A stretch of 64,000 nucleotides of DNA, from NCBI GenBank assembly GCA_017934175.1, contig JAGBKB010000061.1, forward strand, positions 1 to 64,000. The letters run 5' to 3'. Source of the DNA: Lachnospiraceae bacterium. GTDB taxonomy: Bacteria > Bacillota > Clostridia > Lachnospirales > Lachnospiraceae. Below are positions 36,021-45,936 of this stretch, piece after piece. The notes below the pieces were generated by a model. The model was not told the origin of the DNA, did no database searches, and was given only the letters and a program-made list of their open reading frames with translations. Position numbers and translations under genes: made by a program. Position 1 is the first letter of the stretch. Each line of letters begins with the position of its first letter.

Positions 36021-37304
36021 GTGAAACTCGAATTAGGTTATGTTCAGATTAAAGATATTGTATTCGGTAATGAATCAAAGATATCTAATGGTGTTTTAAC
36101 AGTTGATAAAGCGCCAATCGAGGCTCTTGCTAAAGAGGATGATAGAATTAAATCAGTGACTATTGATATAGCAAAGCCAGGAGAATCAGTTCGTATAACT
36201 CCTGTTAAGGATGTTATTGAACCAAGATGTAAAGTAGAAGGAGACTGCGACATCTTCCCAGGAACTATAGGTTCAGTAAAGATGGCAGGCTTTGGAAAAA
36301 CTCATGTATGTAAAGGAATGGCAGTTGTAACTGCTGGTAAGATAGTTGGTTTCCAAGAGGGAATCATTGATATGAAAGGACCAGGTGCAGACTACACTCC
36401 ATTCTCAAAACTTTTAAATCTCGTATGTGTATTTGAACCAGTTGATGGCTTAAAACAACACGATTACGAGGAAGCCGTTAGATTTGCAGGATTTAAGATT
36501 GCAAAGTATATTGGTGAATTATCAAAGGATGTAAAACCAGATAGCACTGAAACATTTGAAGTATGTGACTTTAAAGAGAATATGGAGAAGTTTAAAGGAC
36601 TTCCAAGAGTAGGATATGTACATATGTTACAATCTCAAGGTCTTTTACATGATACTTATGTATATGGAGTAGATGCTAAGAAGATTCTTCCTACACTTAT
36701 GTATCCAACAGAAGTATTTGATGGTGCTATAGTATCAGGAAACTGTGTTTCTGCATGTGACAAGAACCCTACATATGTTCATATGAATAACCCAGTAGTA
36801 GTTGATTTATTTAAGCATCATGGAAAAGAAATCAATTTCTGTGCACACATAATTACAAATGAAAATGTTTATCTTGCAGATAAGCAAAGATCATCAAATT
36901 TCACAGCAAAACTTTGTGAGATGTTAGCCCTTGATGCAGTTATCATAACAGAAGAAGGATTTGGAAATCCAGATGCAGACCTTATTATGAACTGTACTAA
37001 GATAGAAAAGAAAGGTATAAAGACAGTTCTTGTAACTGATGAGTATGCAGGAAGAGATGGTGGTTCACAATCTCTTGCAGATGCTGACCCACTTGGAAAT
37101 GCATGTGTAACTGGTGGTAATGCAAATGAAGTTGTTGTCCTTCCTAAACTTGATAAAGTTATAGGAACACTTGATTATGTAAATAAGATTGCTGGTGGTA
37201 ATGAAAATAGTATGAGACCAGATGGTACTATTGAGATAGAGATTCAAGCAATAACTGGTGCTACAAGTGAAGTAGGTTTCAATAAACTTACTGCTACATA
37301 TTAA
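36021..37304 (+). CDS. grdE: Glycine reductase component B, alpha/gamma precursor
   Basis: This 427-residue proprotein matches GrdE. The family is cleaved before a cysteine, which becomes a pyruvoyl group that binds glycine as a Schiff base; here S-G-N-C242-V-S-A-C-D is the expected site. GrdE and the selenoprotein GrdB form component B, which activates glycine and passes the carboxymethyl group to selenoprotein A. AAAGGAGG precedes the start. grdB follows after 18 bases. Confidence 0.95.
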   Translation: MKLELGYVQIKDIVFGNESKISNGVLTVDKAPIEALAKEDDRIKSVTIDIAKPGESVRITPVKDVIEPRCKVEGDCDIFPGTIGSVKMAGFGKTHVCKGMAVVTAGKIVGFQEGIIDMKGPGADYTPFSKLLNLVCVFEPVDGLKQHDYEEAVRFAGFKIAKYIGELSKDVKPDSTETFEVCDFKENMEKFKGLPRVGYVHMLQSQGLLHDTYVYGVDAKKILPTLMYPTEVFDGAIVSGNCVSACDKNPTYVHMNNPVVVDLFKHHGKEINFCAHIITNENVYLADKQRSSNFTAKLCEMLALDAVIITEEGFGNPDADLIMNCTKIEKKGIKTVLVTDEYAGRDGGSQSLADADPLGNACVTGGNANEVVVLPKLDKVIGTLDYVNKIAGGNENSMRPDGTIEIEIQAITGATSEVGFNKLTATY

Positions 37305-37322
37305 TAAAGGAGGAGATGGAAG

Positions 37323-38633
37323 ATGAGTAAATTAAGAGTGGTTCACTATATCAACCAATTTTTCGCTGGTATAGGTGGTGAAGAAAAAGCGGATACTCCT
37401 GCTGAATTAAGAGTAGGCGAAGTTTTAGGACCAGGAATGGCACTTAAAGCTAATTTTGGAGATAATGCTGAAATAGTTGCAACTATAATTTGTGGTGATT
37501 CATATTTCGCAGAGAATATGGATAAGGCAAAAGAGCAAATTATTGGTTGGGTTAAAGAGCAAAATCCAGATGTATTTATAGCAGGACCTGCATTTAATGC
37601 TGGTCGTTATGGTACAGCTTGTGGAGCAATTTGTGAAGCAGTTCAAAATAAATTAAACATCCCAGTTGTTACTGGTATGTATATTGAGAACCCAGGTGCA
37701 GACATGTATAAAAATAAGGTATATGTATTCCCTACAAAAGATAGTGCAGCTGGTATGAGAGAAGCAGCTCCAGTTCTTGCAAAGTTTGCATTGAAACTTG
37801 GAAATCATGAAAAGATAGGTTCTTCAAAAGTTGAAGGATTTATGGAAGGTAAGAGAATTAACTTCTTTGCTGAAAAGCGTGGTTCTGAAAGAGCTGTTGA
37901 AATGCTCCTTAAGAAAATTAAAGGAGAAAAGTTTGAGACTGAGTATCCAATGCCAGAATTTGATAAGGTACCACCAAATCCAGCAATTAAGGATATAACA
38001 AAAGCTACAATAGCTCTTTGTACTTCAGGTGGTATTGTACCAAAGGGAAACCCAGATCATATCGAGTCATCAAATGCACTTAAATATGGTGAATACGATA
38101 TAACTGGTGTTATGGAATTAACTTCTGATAAGTATGAGACAGCACATGGTGGTTATGACCCAGTATATGCAAATGAGAGACCAGATAGAGTTCTTCCAGT
38201 TGATGTTATGAGAGACCTTGAGAAAGAAGGAAAGATTGGAAAACTTCACAATAAATTCTATACTACTGTTGGTAATGGTACTGCAGTTGCATCTGCTAAA
38301 AAGTATGCTGCAGAATATGCACAAAAACTTAAAGCAGATGGAGTAGATGCTGTTATTATGACAAGTACATGAGGAACTTGTACACGTTGCGGTGCAACGA
38401 TGGTTAAAGAGATAGAGAGAGCAGGAATACCTGTAGTACATATGTGTACTATAACTCCTATATCACTTACAGTTGGTGCAAATAGAATCGTTCCAACTAT
38501 AGCAATTCCTCACCCACTTGGAAATCCAGCACTTGATAAAGCAGATGAAAAGAAACTTCGTCGTCAATTAGTTGAAAAAGCGCTTAATGCTCTTACAACT
38601 GAAGTTACTGGACAAACTGTTTTTGATAAATAA
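37323..38633 (+). CDS. grdB: Glycine reductase component B, selenoprotein GrdB (Sec350)
   Basis: The frame runs through TGA at 38370-38372 (codon 350) and ends at TAA 38631-38633, 436 residues. The context S-T-U-G-T-C-T-R-C-G is the known GrdB selenocysteine motif. Sequence on both sides matches GrdB, which binds glycine's alpha carbon and makes the Se-carboxymethyl intermediate with GrdE. A textbook bacterial SECIS hairpin follows the TGA. The operon ends with a strong terminator at 38670. Confidence 0.97.
38370..38399 (+). promoter_or_regulatory. UGA codon and bacterial SECIS hairpin of grdB
   Basis: After TGA (38370-38372) there is a perfect 6-bp stem, CGTTGC (38385-38390) and GCAACG (38394-38399), with a GGT loop. 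The loop starts 18 bases after the TGA and begins with G, as required for SelB binding. It serves as an internal reference for judging the permease UGA at 54840. Confidence 0.85.
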
Positions 38634-38669
38634 TATTACTTATGGGGCGAAAGAATATAAGCCCGATTT

Positions 38670-38697
38670 GGGGCGGATCTTATCCGCCCCCTTTTTT
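38670..38697 (+). terminator. Strong intrinsic terminator of the glycine reductase operon
   Basis: GGGGCGGAT (38670-38678) pairs perfectly with ATCCGCCCC (38682-38690) around a 3-base loop, followed by C and six T residues. It isolates the grd genes from the hydrogenase unit, which has its own promoter (TTACAA 38755-38760, TATAAT 38777-38782). Confidence 0.92.
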
Positions 38698-38811
38698 ATA
38701 AATATTAGTAACTGCTAAAATAAAAAAAATGTATATTTTTTAAATATAATATAATTACAAAATTTATAACTTATGATATAATAACATACAAATCTTTATT
38801 GGAGGTATGTG

Positions 38812-39039
38812 ATGAGACAAATCTATGAAATGTCAACAGATGACATGGTTAAGATTATTGAAGAAGAACTTTTAGGTAAAGTAGACTGTAGTGGTGCAAA
38901 AGTTGGCGGAACAGCAGGCAAAACTGAAGTAATAGGAATTAAAGTAAAAGAAACTGGCGAGGAAATTACTTTTCCATTTGACTATAATATGAACGAAGAT
39001 GATTTTAGAGTAAGCGTAAAGAATCATTTTTTAACTTAG
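38812..39039 (+). CDS. Small uncharacterised protein heading the hydrogenase operon (75 aa)
   Basis: I do not recognise a family. The protein is acidic, with a helical start (S-T-D-D-M-V-K-I-I-E-E-E-L) followed by a beta-rich part containing V-G-G-T-A-G-K-T-E-V-I-G-I-K-V. It contains one cysteine. The ATG at 38812 has GGAGG seven bases upstream; a GTG three bases earlier is possible. It shares the promoter with the oxidoreductase and hydrogenase genes that follow 24 bases later, so it may be an accessory to them. Confidence 0.6.
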   Translation: MRQIYEMSTDDMVKIIEEELLGKVDCSGAKVGGTAGKTEVIGIKVKETGEEITFPFDYNMNEDDFRVSVKNHFLT

Positions 39040-39063
39040 TATGAAAGGAGGGGATATTAAATT

Positions 39064-40896
39064 ATGAGTAGATTAACAGTATTTACAAAGGACAAGCAAG
39101 AGTCAGTAAAGGAATTGCTATATAGAGATTTGGAAAGAAGAATCATTGCAAGTCCAACTGGGCTATGTCCAGTAGATTTAACTAACTCGTTTGTAAGACT
39201 TTGTTTGTCACAAAGTTGTGGTAAATGTACACCATGTAGAATTGGCTTAAATAAATTAGTAGAACTTCTTGAAAGTGTATTAGATGGTAGAGCAACTCTT
39301 GAGACACTTGATTTAATAAAAGAAACAGCAAGAGGTATATATCTTTCCTCTGATTGTGCAATAGGTCAAGAAGCAGGTAAACTTGCATATGATAGCATAA
39401 CAGAATGCTATGATGATTATAAGGAACATGTTGTTAATGGAAATTGTACTTGTAATAGCAACAAGCCAGTTGCATGCGTTAATTTATGTCCGGCTCATGT
39501 AGATATTCCTGGATATATAGCATTAGTAAAAGAAGGTAGATATGATGATGCAGTAAATGTGATAAGACACATGAACCCATTCCCAATTACTTGTGCATAT
39601 ATATGTGAACATCCTTGCGAGAATAGATGTAAAAGAACATTGATTGATGCACCAATTAATATAAGAGGAATAAAGAGAGTTGCAATAGAAAAATCAAAGA
39701 ATCCAAAATTGCCACCAAAAGCAGCAACTACTAATAAAAAAGTTGCAGTGATAGGTGGAGGACCAAGTGGATTAAGTTGCGCTTATTATTTATCTCTTAT
39801 GGGCCATGAAGTTACAGTTTATGAACAAAGAAAACAACTTGGTGGTATGCTTAGATATGGAATACCAAGTTATAGATTCCCAAGAGAAAGACTTGATGAA
39901 GAAATTAATTTCTTACTTTCTGCTGGAATTAAAGTAGAATTAAATGTAAGTATAGGAAAAGATATAGAGTTTTCTGATTTAAAGAAAAAGTTTGATGCTA
40001 TTTATATTGCTATTGGTGCACATACTGATAAAAAGATAGGTATAGATGGTGAAGATGCAAAGGGTGTTATGTCTGCTGTTGAAATGCTTCGTGCAATAGG
40101 TGATGGCAATCCTACAAGTTTTGAAGGAAAGAGAGTTATAGTTGTAGGTGGTGGAAATGTTGCTATGGATGTTGCAAGGTCATCTGTAAGACTTGGAGCA
40201 AAATCTGTTGATATTGTATATAGAAGAAGAAAGGCTGACATGACTGCACTTGCAGAAGAAGTAGAAGGAGCAGAGGCTGAAGGTTGTAATGTAGTAGAAC
40301 TTATGTCTCCTGTTGCTATAGAAAAAAATCCTGATGGAACTGTAAAAGGTCTTAGGGTAAAACCTCAAATGACAAGTATCATAGAATCAAGAAGACCATC
40401 ACCAAAGAATAAAAATACTGATGAAGTTTTAATTCCTTGCGATATACTTGTTGTATCTATAGGACAAGGTATAGACAGTAAGCATTTTGAAGATAAAGGT
40501 ATTGCAGTAAAGAGAGGAAATATTTCAACATTTGATTCTGCGGCTGTAGGAGATATGGATGGAGTATTTGCTGGTGGAGACTGCGTATCTGGTCCAGCAA
40601 CAGTTATACGAGCAATCGCTGCAGGTCGAGTTGCTGCAGCAAACATAGATGAATATTTAGGATTTAACCATGAAATAGTTCAAGATATTGATATTCCTGA
40701 AGTATCATTTGATGATAAAGTTCCTTGTGGAAGAGTTGAATTATCAATGAGAAAACCACAAGATAGAAAAAATGATTTTGACGCTATTGAAAACACTATG
40801 AGTGATGAAGAAGCATGTCAAGAATGTGGTAGATGTCTAAGATGTGATCACTTTGGCTTCGGAGCAATAAGAGGCGGAAGGAGTACAAAATGGTAA
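39064..40896 (+). CDS. NuoF-type iron-sulfur domain fused to a GltD-like NAD(P)/FAD oxidoreductase
   Basis: Residues 1-125 form the NuoF C-terminal iron-sulfur module (S-Q-S-C-G-K-C-T-P-C-R-I-G near residue 49 and S-D-C-A-I-G near 98). From about 130 there is a GltD/NfnB-like region with a cysteine-rich N-terminal bundle (C-V-N-L-C-P-A-H; C-E-H-P-C-E-N-R-C-K), an FAD loop G-G-G-P-S-G-L-S near residue 230 and an NAD(P)H loop G-G-G-N-V-A-M near residue 361. The C-terminus adds E-C-G-R-C-L-R-C. The FMN- and NAD-binding domain of NuoF is absent. It overlaps the hydrogenase gene by 7 bases, so it probably passes electrons from NAD(P)H to it, possibly in a bifurcating complex; that is inference. 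Confidence 0.85.
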   Translation: MSRLTVFTKDKQESVKELLYRDLERRIIASPTGLCPVDLTNSFVRLCLSQSCGKCTPCRIGLNKLVELLESVLDGRATLETLDLIKETARGIYLSSDCAIGQEAGKLAYDSITECYDDYKEHVVNGNCTCNSNKPVACVNLCPAHVDIPGYIALVKEGRYDDAVNVIRHMNPFPITCAYICEHPCENRCKRTLIDAPINIRGIKRVAIEKSKNPKLPPKAATTNKKVAVIGGGPSGLSCAYYLSLMGHEVTVYEQRKQLGGMLRYGIPSYRFPRERLDEEINFLLSAGIKVELNVSIGKDIEFSDLKKKFDAIYIAIGAHTDKKIGIDGEDAKGVMSAVEMLRAIGDGNPTSFEGKRVIVVGGGNVAMDVARSSVRLGAKSVDIVYRRRKADMTALAEEVEGAEAEGCNVVELMSPVAIEKNPDGTVKGLRVKPQMTSIIESRRPSPKNKNTDEVLIPCDILVVSIGQGIDSKHFEDKGIAVKRGNISTFDSAAVGDMDGVFAGGDCVSGPATVIRAIAAGRVAAANIDEYLGFNHEIVQDIDIPEVSFDDKVPCGRVELSMRKPQDRKNDFDAIENTMSDEEACQECGRCLRCDHFGFGAIRGGRSTKW

Positions 40897-42623
40897 AATT
40901 AGTTATTGATGGAAAAAATATACAAGTAAAAGAAGGAACATCTATATTAGAGGCAGCAAAAATTAATGGTATAAACATACCTACATTATGCTTTTTAAAA
41001 GACTTAAATGAGATTGCTGCATGTAGAGTTTGTGTTGTTGAAGTTGAAGGAATTGAAAAATGTGTAACGGCTTGTAATAATAAAGTTCAAGAAGGAATGG
41101 TTATACACACTAATTCAAAAAAAGCAAGAGAAGCAAGAAAACTTAATTTAGAACTTATTTTATCACAACATAATTTTACTTGTGCAACTTGTATTAGAAA
41201 TGGTATTTGCAAACTTCAAGAACTCACAAAAGAATTTGGAATCACTGATACACCTTACAATATAAAATATGAGCAAAAAAAATGGGATAACTCAATTCCA
41301 CTTATTCGTGATTTTACAAAATGTATTAAATGTATGAGATGCGTACAAGTTTGTGAAAAAGTTCAAAGTCTTGGTGTATGGGATATAGTTAATACTGGTG
41401 GTAAAACCACAGTTAATGTTAGGTCAAATAAAAAATTAACAGATGTTAATTGCTCATACTGTGGACAATGTATAGTAAATTGTCCTGTAGGAGCACTTCA
41501 TGAAAGAGATGATGTAAAGGTAGTATTAGATGCTCTTGATAATAAAGATAAGATAACCATTGTGCAAGTAGCGCCTGCAGTTCGTGCAGCATATGGAGAA
41601 GGAATAGGATTAAAGAGAGAAGAGGCAACTGAAAAGAAACTTGCAGGAATACTTAAATCTATTGGTTTTGACCATGTATTTGATACAGTATTTAGTGCAG
41701 ATATGACAATAATGGAAGAAGGGTCAGAGTTTTTAACAAGACTTGATGATATTAGAAAAACTGGACTTCCAATGTTTACATCTTGTTGCCCTGGATGGCT
41801 TAGATTTATTAAATCTGAGTTCCCTGACTTAGTAGGAAGGCTTTCATCAGCAAAATCTCCTCAAGGTATGTTTGGTGCTCTTGCAAAATCATATTATGCA
41901 GAGATTTTAGGAGTTCCTGAGGAAAAGATTTTCAGCGTATCTATTATGCCATGTCTTGCTAAAAAAGATGAAGAGACACTTGATAACAATCATGATATAG
42001 ATGCAGTTTTAACTACAAGAGAATTAGACAGACTTCTTGTATCAACTATGGTAAATCCAAAAGATATACCTGAAACTGAATTTGATAGTCCACTTGGAGT
42101 TGGAACAGGTGCAGGAGTAATATTTGGAGTTACTGGTGGTGTTATGGAAGCCGCTCTTCGTTCTGCTTATTTCTTAGTAAATAAAAAGAATCCAGATGCT
42201 GATGCATTTAAAGATGTGAGAGGACTTGATGGATATAAAGAAGCATCATTTGATTTTGGAAATGGAGTAGTAGTAAAAGTAGCAGTTGTTCATAGTCTCT
42301 CAAATGCAAGAAAACTTATAAACAAAGTTTTAAAGGGTGAAGTTAAATATGACTTTGTAGAAGTTATGGCTTGCCCAGGTGGATGTATAAATGGTGGCGG
42401 ACAAATCATTAACCTTGAAGGCAGTGATTTGGCTGCAAGGTCAAATGTACTATACGGACTTGATAAAGTAAATAATTTAAGATTCTCTCATGAGAATCCA
42501 GAAGTTATTGAGTGTTACAAGAAGTATTTAAAAGAACCATTAAGTGAGAAAGCACACCACTTATTACATAGAGACCACATAAAAGAAATGAAAGAGCAAA
42601 AAGCATTAGGTAAACAAGTTTAA
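40890..42623 (+). CDS. [FeFe]-hydrogenase catalytic subunit
   Basis: This 577-residue protein begins with a [2Fe-2S] ferredoxin domain, followed by a His/Cys [4Fe-4S] region (H-N-F-T-C-A-T-C), two [4Fe-4S] motifs (C-I-K-C-M-R-C-V-Q-V-C; C-S-Y-C-G-Q-C-I-V-N-C-P) and the H-cluster domain with all three signatures: T297-S-C-C-P-G-W, M353-P-C-L-A-K-K-D-E and M493-A-C-P-G-G-C. It is therefore a group A [FeFe]-hydrogenase that evolves or takes up hydrogen in the cytoplasm. The overlapping upstream gene is its likely NAD(P)H partner and HydF at 24.6 kb its maturase. Confidence 0.94.
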   Translation: MVKLVIDGKNIQVKEGTSILEAAKINGINIPTLCFLKDLNEIAACRVCVVEVEGIEKCVTACNNKVQEGMVIHTNSKKAREARKLNLELILSQHNFTCATCIRNGICKLQELTKEFGITDTPYNIKYEQKKWDNSIPLIRDFTKCIKCMRCVQVCEKVQSLGVWDIVNTGGKTTVNVRSNKKLTDVNCSYCGQCIVNCPVGALHERDDVKVVLDALDNKDKITIVQVAPAVRAAYGEGIGLKREEATEKKLAGILKSIGFDHVFDTVFSADMTIMEEGSEFLTRLDDIRKTGLPMFTSCCPGWLRFIKSEFPDLVGRLSSAKSPQGMFGALAKSYYAEILGVPEEKIFSVSIMPCLAKKDEETLDNNHDIDAVLTTRELDRLLVSTMVNPKDIPETEFDSPLGVGTGAGVIFGVTGGVMEAALRSAYFLVNKKNPDADAFKDVRGLDGYKEASFDFGNGVVVKVAVVHSLSNARKLINKVLKGEVKYDFVEVMACPGGCINGGGQIINLEGSDLAARSNVLYGLDKVNNLRFSHENPEVIECYKKYLKEPLSEKAHHLLHRDHIKEMKEQKALGKQV

Positions 42624-42635
42624 TGTTGAGAAATA

Positions 42636-42664
42636 AAAAAGGCGGCTATATGCCGCCTTTTTTT
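42636..42664. terminator. Bidirectional terminator between the hydrogenase gene and thrB
   Basis: GGCGGC (42641-42646) and GCCGCC (42652-42657) form a 6-bp GC stem extended by A and T runs on both sides. It stops the plus-strand hydrogenase transcript and the minus-strand thrB transcript; the thrB stop codon lies within it. Confidence 0.9.
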
Positions 42665-43506
42665 ATTTTAACTGGCTTGATAGTCCAAGTTGCTTTAGTG
42701 TTTTTTAAGATTAAATTATTAGAAAAACTAGCATTATTTGAAATGGCGAGTAGTGTTGGTCCAGAACCAGAAATAAGTAGGACAGCATCGCCATTTTTTT
42801 CTACTATTTTTTTTATGTTGTCATAATCTTTAATTAATTGTTTTCTATATGGTTCATGTATACAATCTTTACAAACAGTTTTTAGTAAATTAAAATCACC
42901 ACTTTTAAGTGCTTCAACCATAAGTATGCTATGAGAAATAGTTGAGATAACATCATTTTTTGCATATTTTTGTGGCAGAAGTTTTCTTGCAATTTGAGTC
43001 TGTGTTTTAAAGTCAGGAATTAGCGCTGTAAAATATAGTTTGTTAGAAATTTTATATTTTTTACAATAATATTTACCATTATTTAATCTAACTGATGCAG
43101 TTAACCCACCAAAAATAGCAGCGGCTACATTATCAGGATGACCCTCAATTTTTGTAGAGATATTAAATATATCTTCATTTGTGAGTTTATTATTCCCATA
43201 AAGAATATTGGCAGTTTTACAACCAGCAACTATGACACTTGCAGATGAGCCAAGACCTCTTGATGATGGTATTTTGGGAATCTCGTATAAATGATATGAG
43301 CCTTTTTTATTTAATACTTTCATTGTGGCATTAAATGCCTTATTAAATTCATTGTTTTTATTATTAAAAACTGGGTCACAACCTTCAATAAACATTTTGT
43401 TTGATTTTTCTACTTGATATTCGTTACAAAATGAAAAAGCAAGCCCAAGACAATCAAAACCAGGACCAATATTTGCTGAAGTTGCAGGTACTTTAAATTT
43501 AATCAT
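42646..43506 (-). CDS. thrB: Homoserine kinase
   Basis: This 286-residue GHMP kinase starts with K-V-P-A-T-S-A-N-I-G-P-G-F-D-C-L-G, the ThrB signature, and has the ATP loop P-S-S-R-G-L-G-S-S-A-S near residue 83. It phosphorylates homoserine for threonine synthesis. It lies downstream of thrC on the minus strand and probably shares its promoter. Confidence 0.94.
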   Translation of the reverse strand: MIKFKVPATSANIGPGFDCLGLAFSFCNEYQVEKSNKMFIEGCDPVFNNKNNEFNKAFNATMKVLNKKGSYHLYEIPKIPSSRGLGSSASVIVAGCKTANILYGNNKLTNEDIFNISTKIEGHPDNVAAAIFGGLTASVRLNNGKYYCKKYKISNKLYFTALIPDFKTQTQIARKLLPQKYAKNDVISTISHSILMVEALKSGDFNLLKTVCKDCIHEPYRKQLIKDYDNIKKIVEKNGDAVLLISGSGPTLLAISNNASFSNNLILKNTKATWTIKPVKIKKGGI

Positions 43507-43551
43507 ATAATCCTTTCAAGCATATGCTTAATATAAAATATTTAAAATATG

Positions 43552-45153
43552 TTAAATGTTGTTTTTTATATTATTTACTACGTATTCTTTACATTCGTCA
43601 TAAGAAAATACAGTGCTGAATCTAACTTTTTTATCTTTAAGTGCCAATAAGTTTTTTGGAATAGGCTCATTTGTCAATTTATATAATTTATCTATACATT
43701 CAAAATCACCAAGATTATCAATATTTTCATTTGTTATACATTTGAGCACATCACGAGTAAACTTATAAGGACTTGCAGTTGATAGTATGACATATTTTTC
43801 ATCAAGAGCATCATTTTTGTTTATTTTTACATTGCCACATACATCATGTGATACATACTCATTAAATCCAATTAAGTGTTTTTTTAAGCAACAATATGCG
43901 ACAGAAGTGTGAGTGTCTATTAGTCTCTTGTCATTTTCAAATGCTTGTTTAATTCCCTTTCTACATTCATCTTCTGTAGCATAGTAAGCAACAAAATGCT
44001 CTTTAACTTTATTTAATAGGTTTTCACTAATTGTATATTCTCCGCTATTACTTAATGAACTCATTAATTGATTTATTAGTTTATCATCATTGTCTGACAA
44101 AAGGAATAGTAGTCTTTCTAAATTACTTGAAATTAATATGTCCATAGATGGTGAAATTGTTTTAATTAGTTCCCTATTTTTATTATATTTTCCAGTATTT
44201 ATAAAATCAGTTAAAACTTTGTTATCATTACTTGCACATATAAGTTTATCTATTGGAGTTCCAAGTAGTTTGGCTAAATAACCTGCAAGTATGTCTCCAA
44301 AGTTTCCTGTAGGAACTATGAAATTAATTTTTTCATTGAGTTTAATTTCATTTGAATTTACTAAATCAATATAAGTTTGAATATAATATACTATTTGTGG
44401 AACAAGGCGTCCTATATTTATAGAATTGGCACTTGATAAAACTACATTGTTCTCAATGCATATTTTTTTTATAGACTCATCAACATATATTTCTTTTACA
44501 AGTCTTTGGCAATCATCAAAGTTACCTTTGATTGCTATAACAGAAACATTATTCCCCTCTGAAGTTTGCATTTGAAGTTTTTGAATGTTTGAAACACCAT
44601 CAGTTGGATAAAAAACAGTTATGGAAGTATTTTCTACATCTTTAAAACCTGATAGTGCAGCCTTGCCTGTATCGCCAGATGTTGCAGTAAGTATATAAAC
44701 CTTTTTGTTTTCATTTTTGCTTTTATATGCTGTTGTTAAGAAATGAGGTAATATAGTTAGTGCCACATCTTTAAATGCAGAAGTAGGACCATGATATAAT
44801 TCCATAAGATAGTTGTTGCCAATTTTGCTAATTGGAGTGATATTAAGATTTGAAGTTTTTATATTTGCGAAATTATCAATTGATGATTTAGTAACATCAA
44901 AATTCTCATTATTGTAAGCGGAATTGATACAATCATCTATCTCAATATCGGTGAAGTCATCAAAAAAAGTTTTGAATACCTGTTTGGCTGTGGTTTTATA
45001 ATCATTTTTAAGTAAATCTTTGATGTCAAAACTATTAGCCATTATATCTTCAATTTTTGGACAATAAAGTCCACCATCATTTGTAAGACCTTTTATTATG
45101 GCATCTTTTGGAGTAGATATTTCATTTATATTTCTTGTAGAATATAGTTTCAT
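43552..45153 (-). CDS. thrC: Threonine synthase
   Basis: This 533-residue protein matches long-form threonine synthases: S-T-R-N near the start, H-G-P-T-S-A-F-K-D-V-A with the PLP lysine near residue 129, A-T-S-G-D-T-G-K-A-A near 158 and P-T-G-N-F-G-D near 277. It makes threonine from O-phosphohomoserine. With thrB it forms a two-gene minus-strand operon behind a good promoter. Confidence 0.94.
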   Translation of the reverse strand: MKLYSTRNINEISTPKDAIIKGLTNDGGLYCPKIEDIMANSFDIKDLLKNDYKTTAKQVFKTFFDDFTDIEIDDCINSAYNNENFDVTKSSIDNFANIKTSNLNITPISKIGNNYLMELYHGPTSAFKDVALTILPHFLTTAYKSKNENKKVYILTATSGDTGKAALSGFKDVENTSITVFYPTDGVSNIQKLQMQTSEGNNVSVIAIKGNFDDCQRLVKEIYVDESIKKICIENNVVLSSANSINIGRLVPQIVYYIQTYIDLVNSNEIKLNEKINFIVPTGNFGDILAGYLAKLLGTPIDKLICASNDNKVLTDFINTGKYNKNRELIKTISPSMDILISSNLERLLFLLSDNDDKLINQLMSSLSNSGEYTISENLLNKVKEHFVAYYATEDECRKGIKQAFENDKRLIDTHTSVAYCCLKKHLIGFNEYVSHDVCGNVKINKNDALDEKYVILSTASPYKFTRDVLKCITNENIDNLGDFECIDKLYKLTNEPIPKNLLALKDKKVRFSTVFSYDECKEYVVNNIKNNI

Positions 45154-45258
45154 ATTAACCTTCTTTAAAATTTATATTTTGGGAACTTTTATGGATTATA
45201 TTAAGTATTTAGATTAAAATAGTATTAAATAATGTTTATTATGTTACCCTTATTAAAT

Positions 45259-45287
45259 ATTATACTATAAATTAAATTTTTTGTTAA
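45259..45287 (-). promoter_or_regulatory. Promoter of thrC-thrB
   Basis: On the minus strand TTAACA (45287-45282) and TATAAT (45264-45259) are separated by 17 bp and lie about 105 bases upstream of the thrC start. I see no T-box or other riboswitch core in the short leader. Confidence 0.65.
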
Positions 45288-45319
45288 GAGGAATTACTTT
45301 ATTATGTAAAAAGAATTGC

Positions 45320-45348
45320 TTGAAATCAACCGCTTGATATTGTATAAT
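45320..45348 (+). promoter_or_regulatory. Promoter of the small membrane protein gene
   Basis: TTGAAA (45320-45325), 17-bp spacer, TATAAT (45343-45348). A GAAAGGAGA ribosome binding site follows about 30 bases later, ahead of the ATG at 45398. Confidence 0.7.
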
Positions 45349-45397
45349 TCTGTTTAATATTAATATTCAAAAGCAAGAAAGGAGATTAAAGATCTAA

Positions 45398-45832
45398 ATG
45401 GAAAGTATAAATCAAAATAAAGAAAATCCTTATAAAGCTTGGGGGATATTTGTAATTATAATGAATATTTTTGCTGCTATTTATTATGTGATTAGTAATA
45501 AAGAACTTATAATAGCTATAGACTATTATCGTGCCAATAAAGATATTTTGAATCTTGTTCTAGTGTTGTCACAATTTATCATTTTGATATTTTCATTGAT
45601 TGAAGGATTAATATGCATAATTGCTAGTAAAAATAATAAATATATTTTAGCAGCTTTTATATTAATGATTATGGATAATATTATATATATTTCTTTACTG
45701 ATTTTTACCTTTGACCCAACTAAAACAGTGGCACCAGTTTTTTGGATAGGTTTAAGACTCTATTTTATTTATTTGGCCTTTGGTGTATTGAAAAATAATA
45801 TAATAACTAGCAATAATAAGGTTAATAAATAG
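45398..45832 (+). CDS. Small four-helix membrane protein (144 aa)
   Basis: I do not recognise a family. Four hydrophobic segments (about residues 12-33, 49-74, 80-104 and 112-134) with short loops make it an integral membrane protein. No conserved charged residue or cysteine in the helices suggests a function. It has its own promoter and ribosome binding site and no partner gene; the selenium cluster downstream has a separate promoter. Confidence 0.6.
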   Translation: MESINQNKENPYKAWGIFVIIMNIFAAIYYVISNKELIIAIDYYRANKDILNLVLVLSQFIILIFSLIEGLICIIASKNNKYILAAFILMIMDNIIYISLLIFTFDPTKTVAPVFWIGLRLYFIYLAFGVLKNNIITSNNKVNK

Positions 45833-45871
45833 TATTATATAAAAAAATAATTAAAAAATTACAATATTTAG

Positions 45872-45900
45872 TTGCATTTTTTGGTTATAATTGGTATAAT
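45872..45900 (+). promoter_or_regulatory. Extended -10 promoter of the yedE leader
   Basis: TTGCAT (45872-45877), 17-bp spacer and TGG-TATAAT (TATAAT 45895-45900). Transcription would start near 45907, 30 bases before the tRNA-Sec-like element. Confidence 0.7.
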
Positions 45901-45936
45901 TAAGTCATAATTTAATAGATGAATTTCATTAGATAG

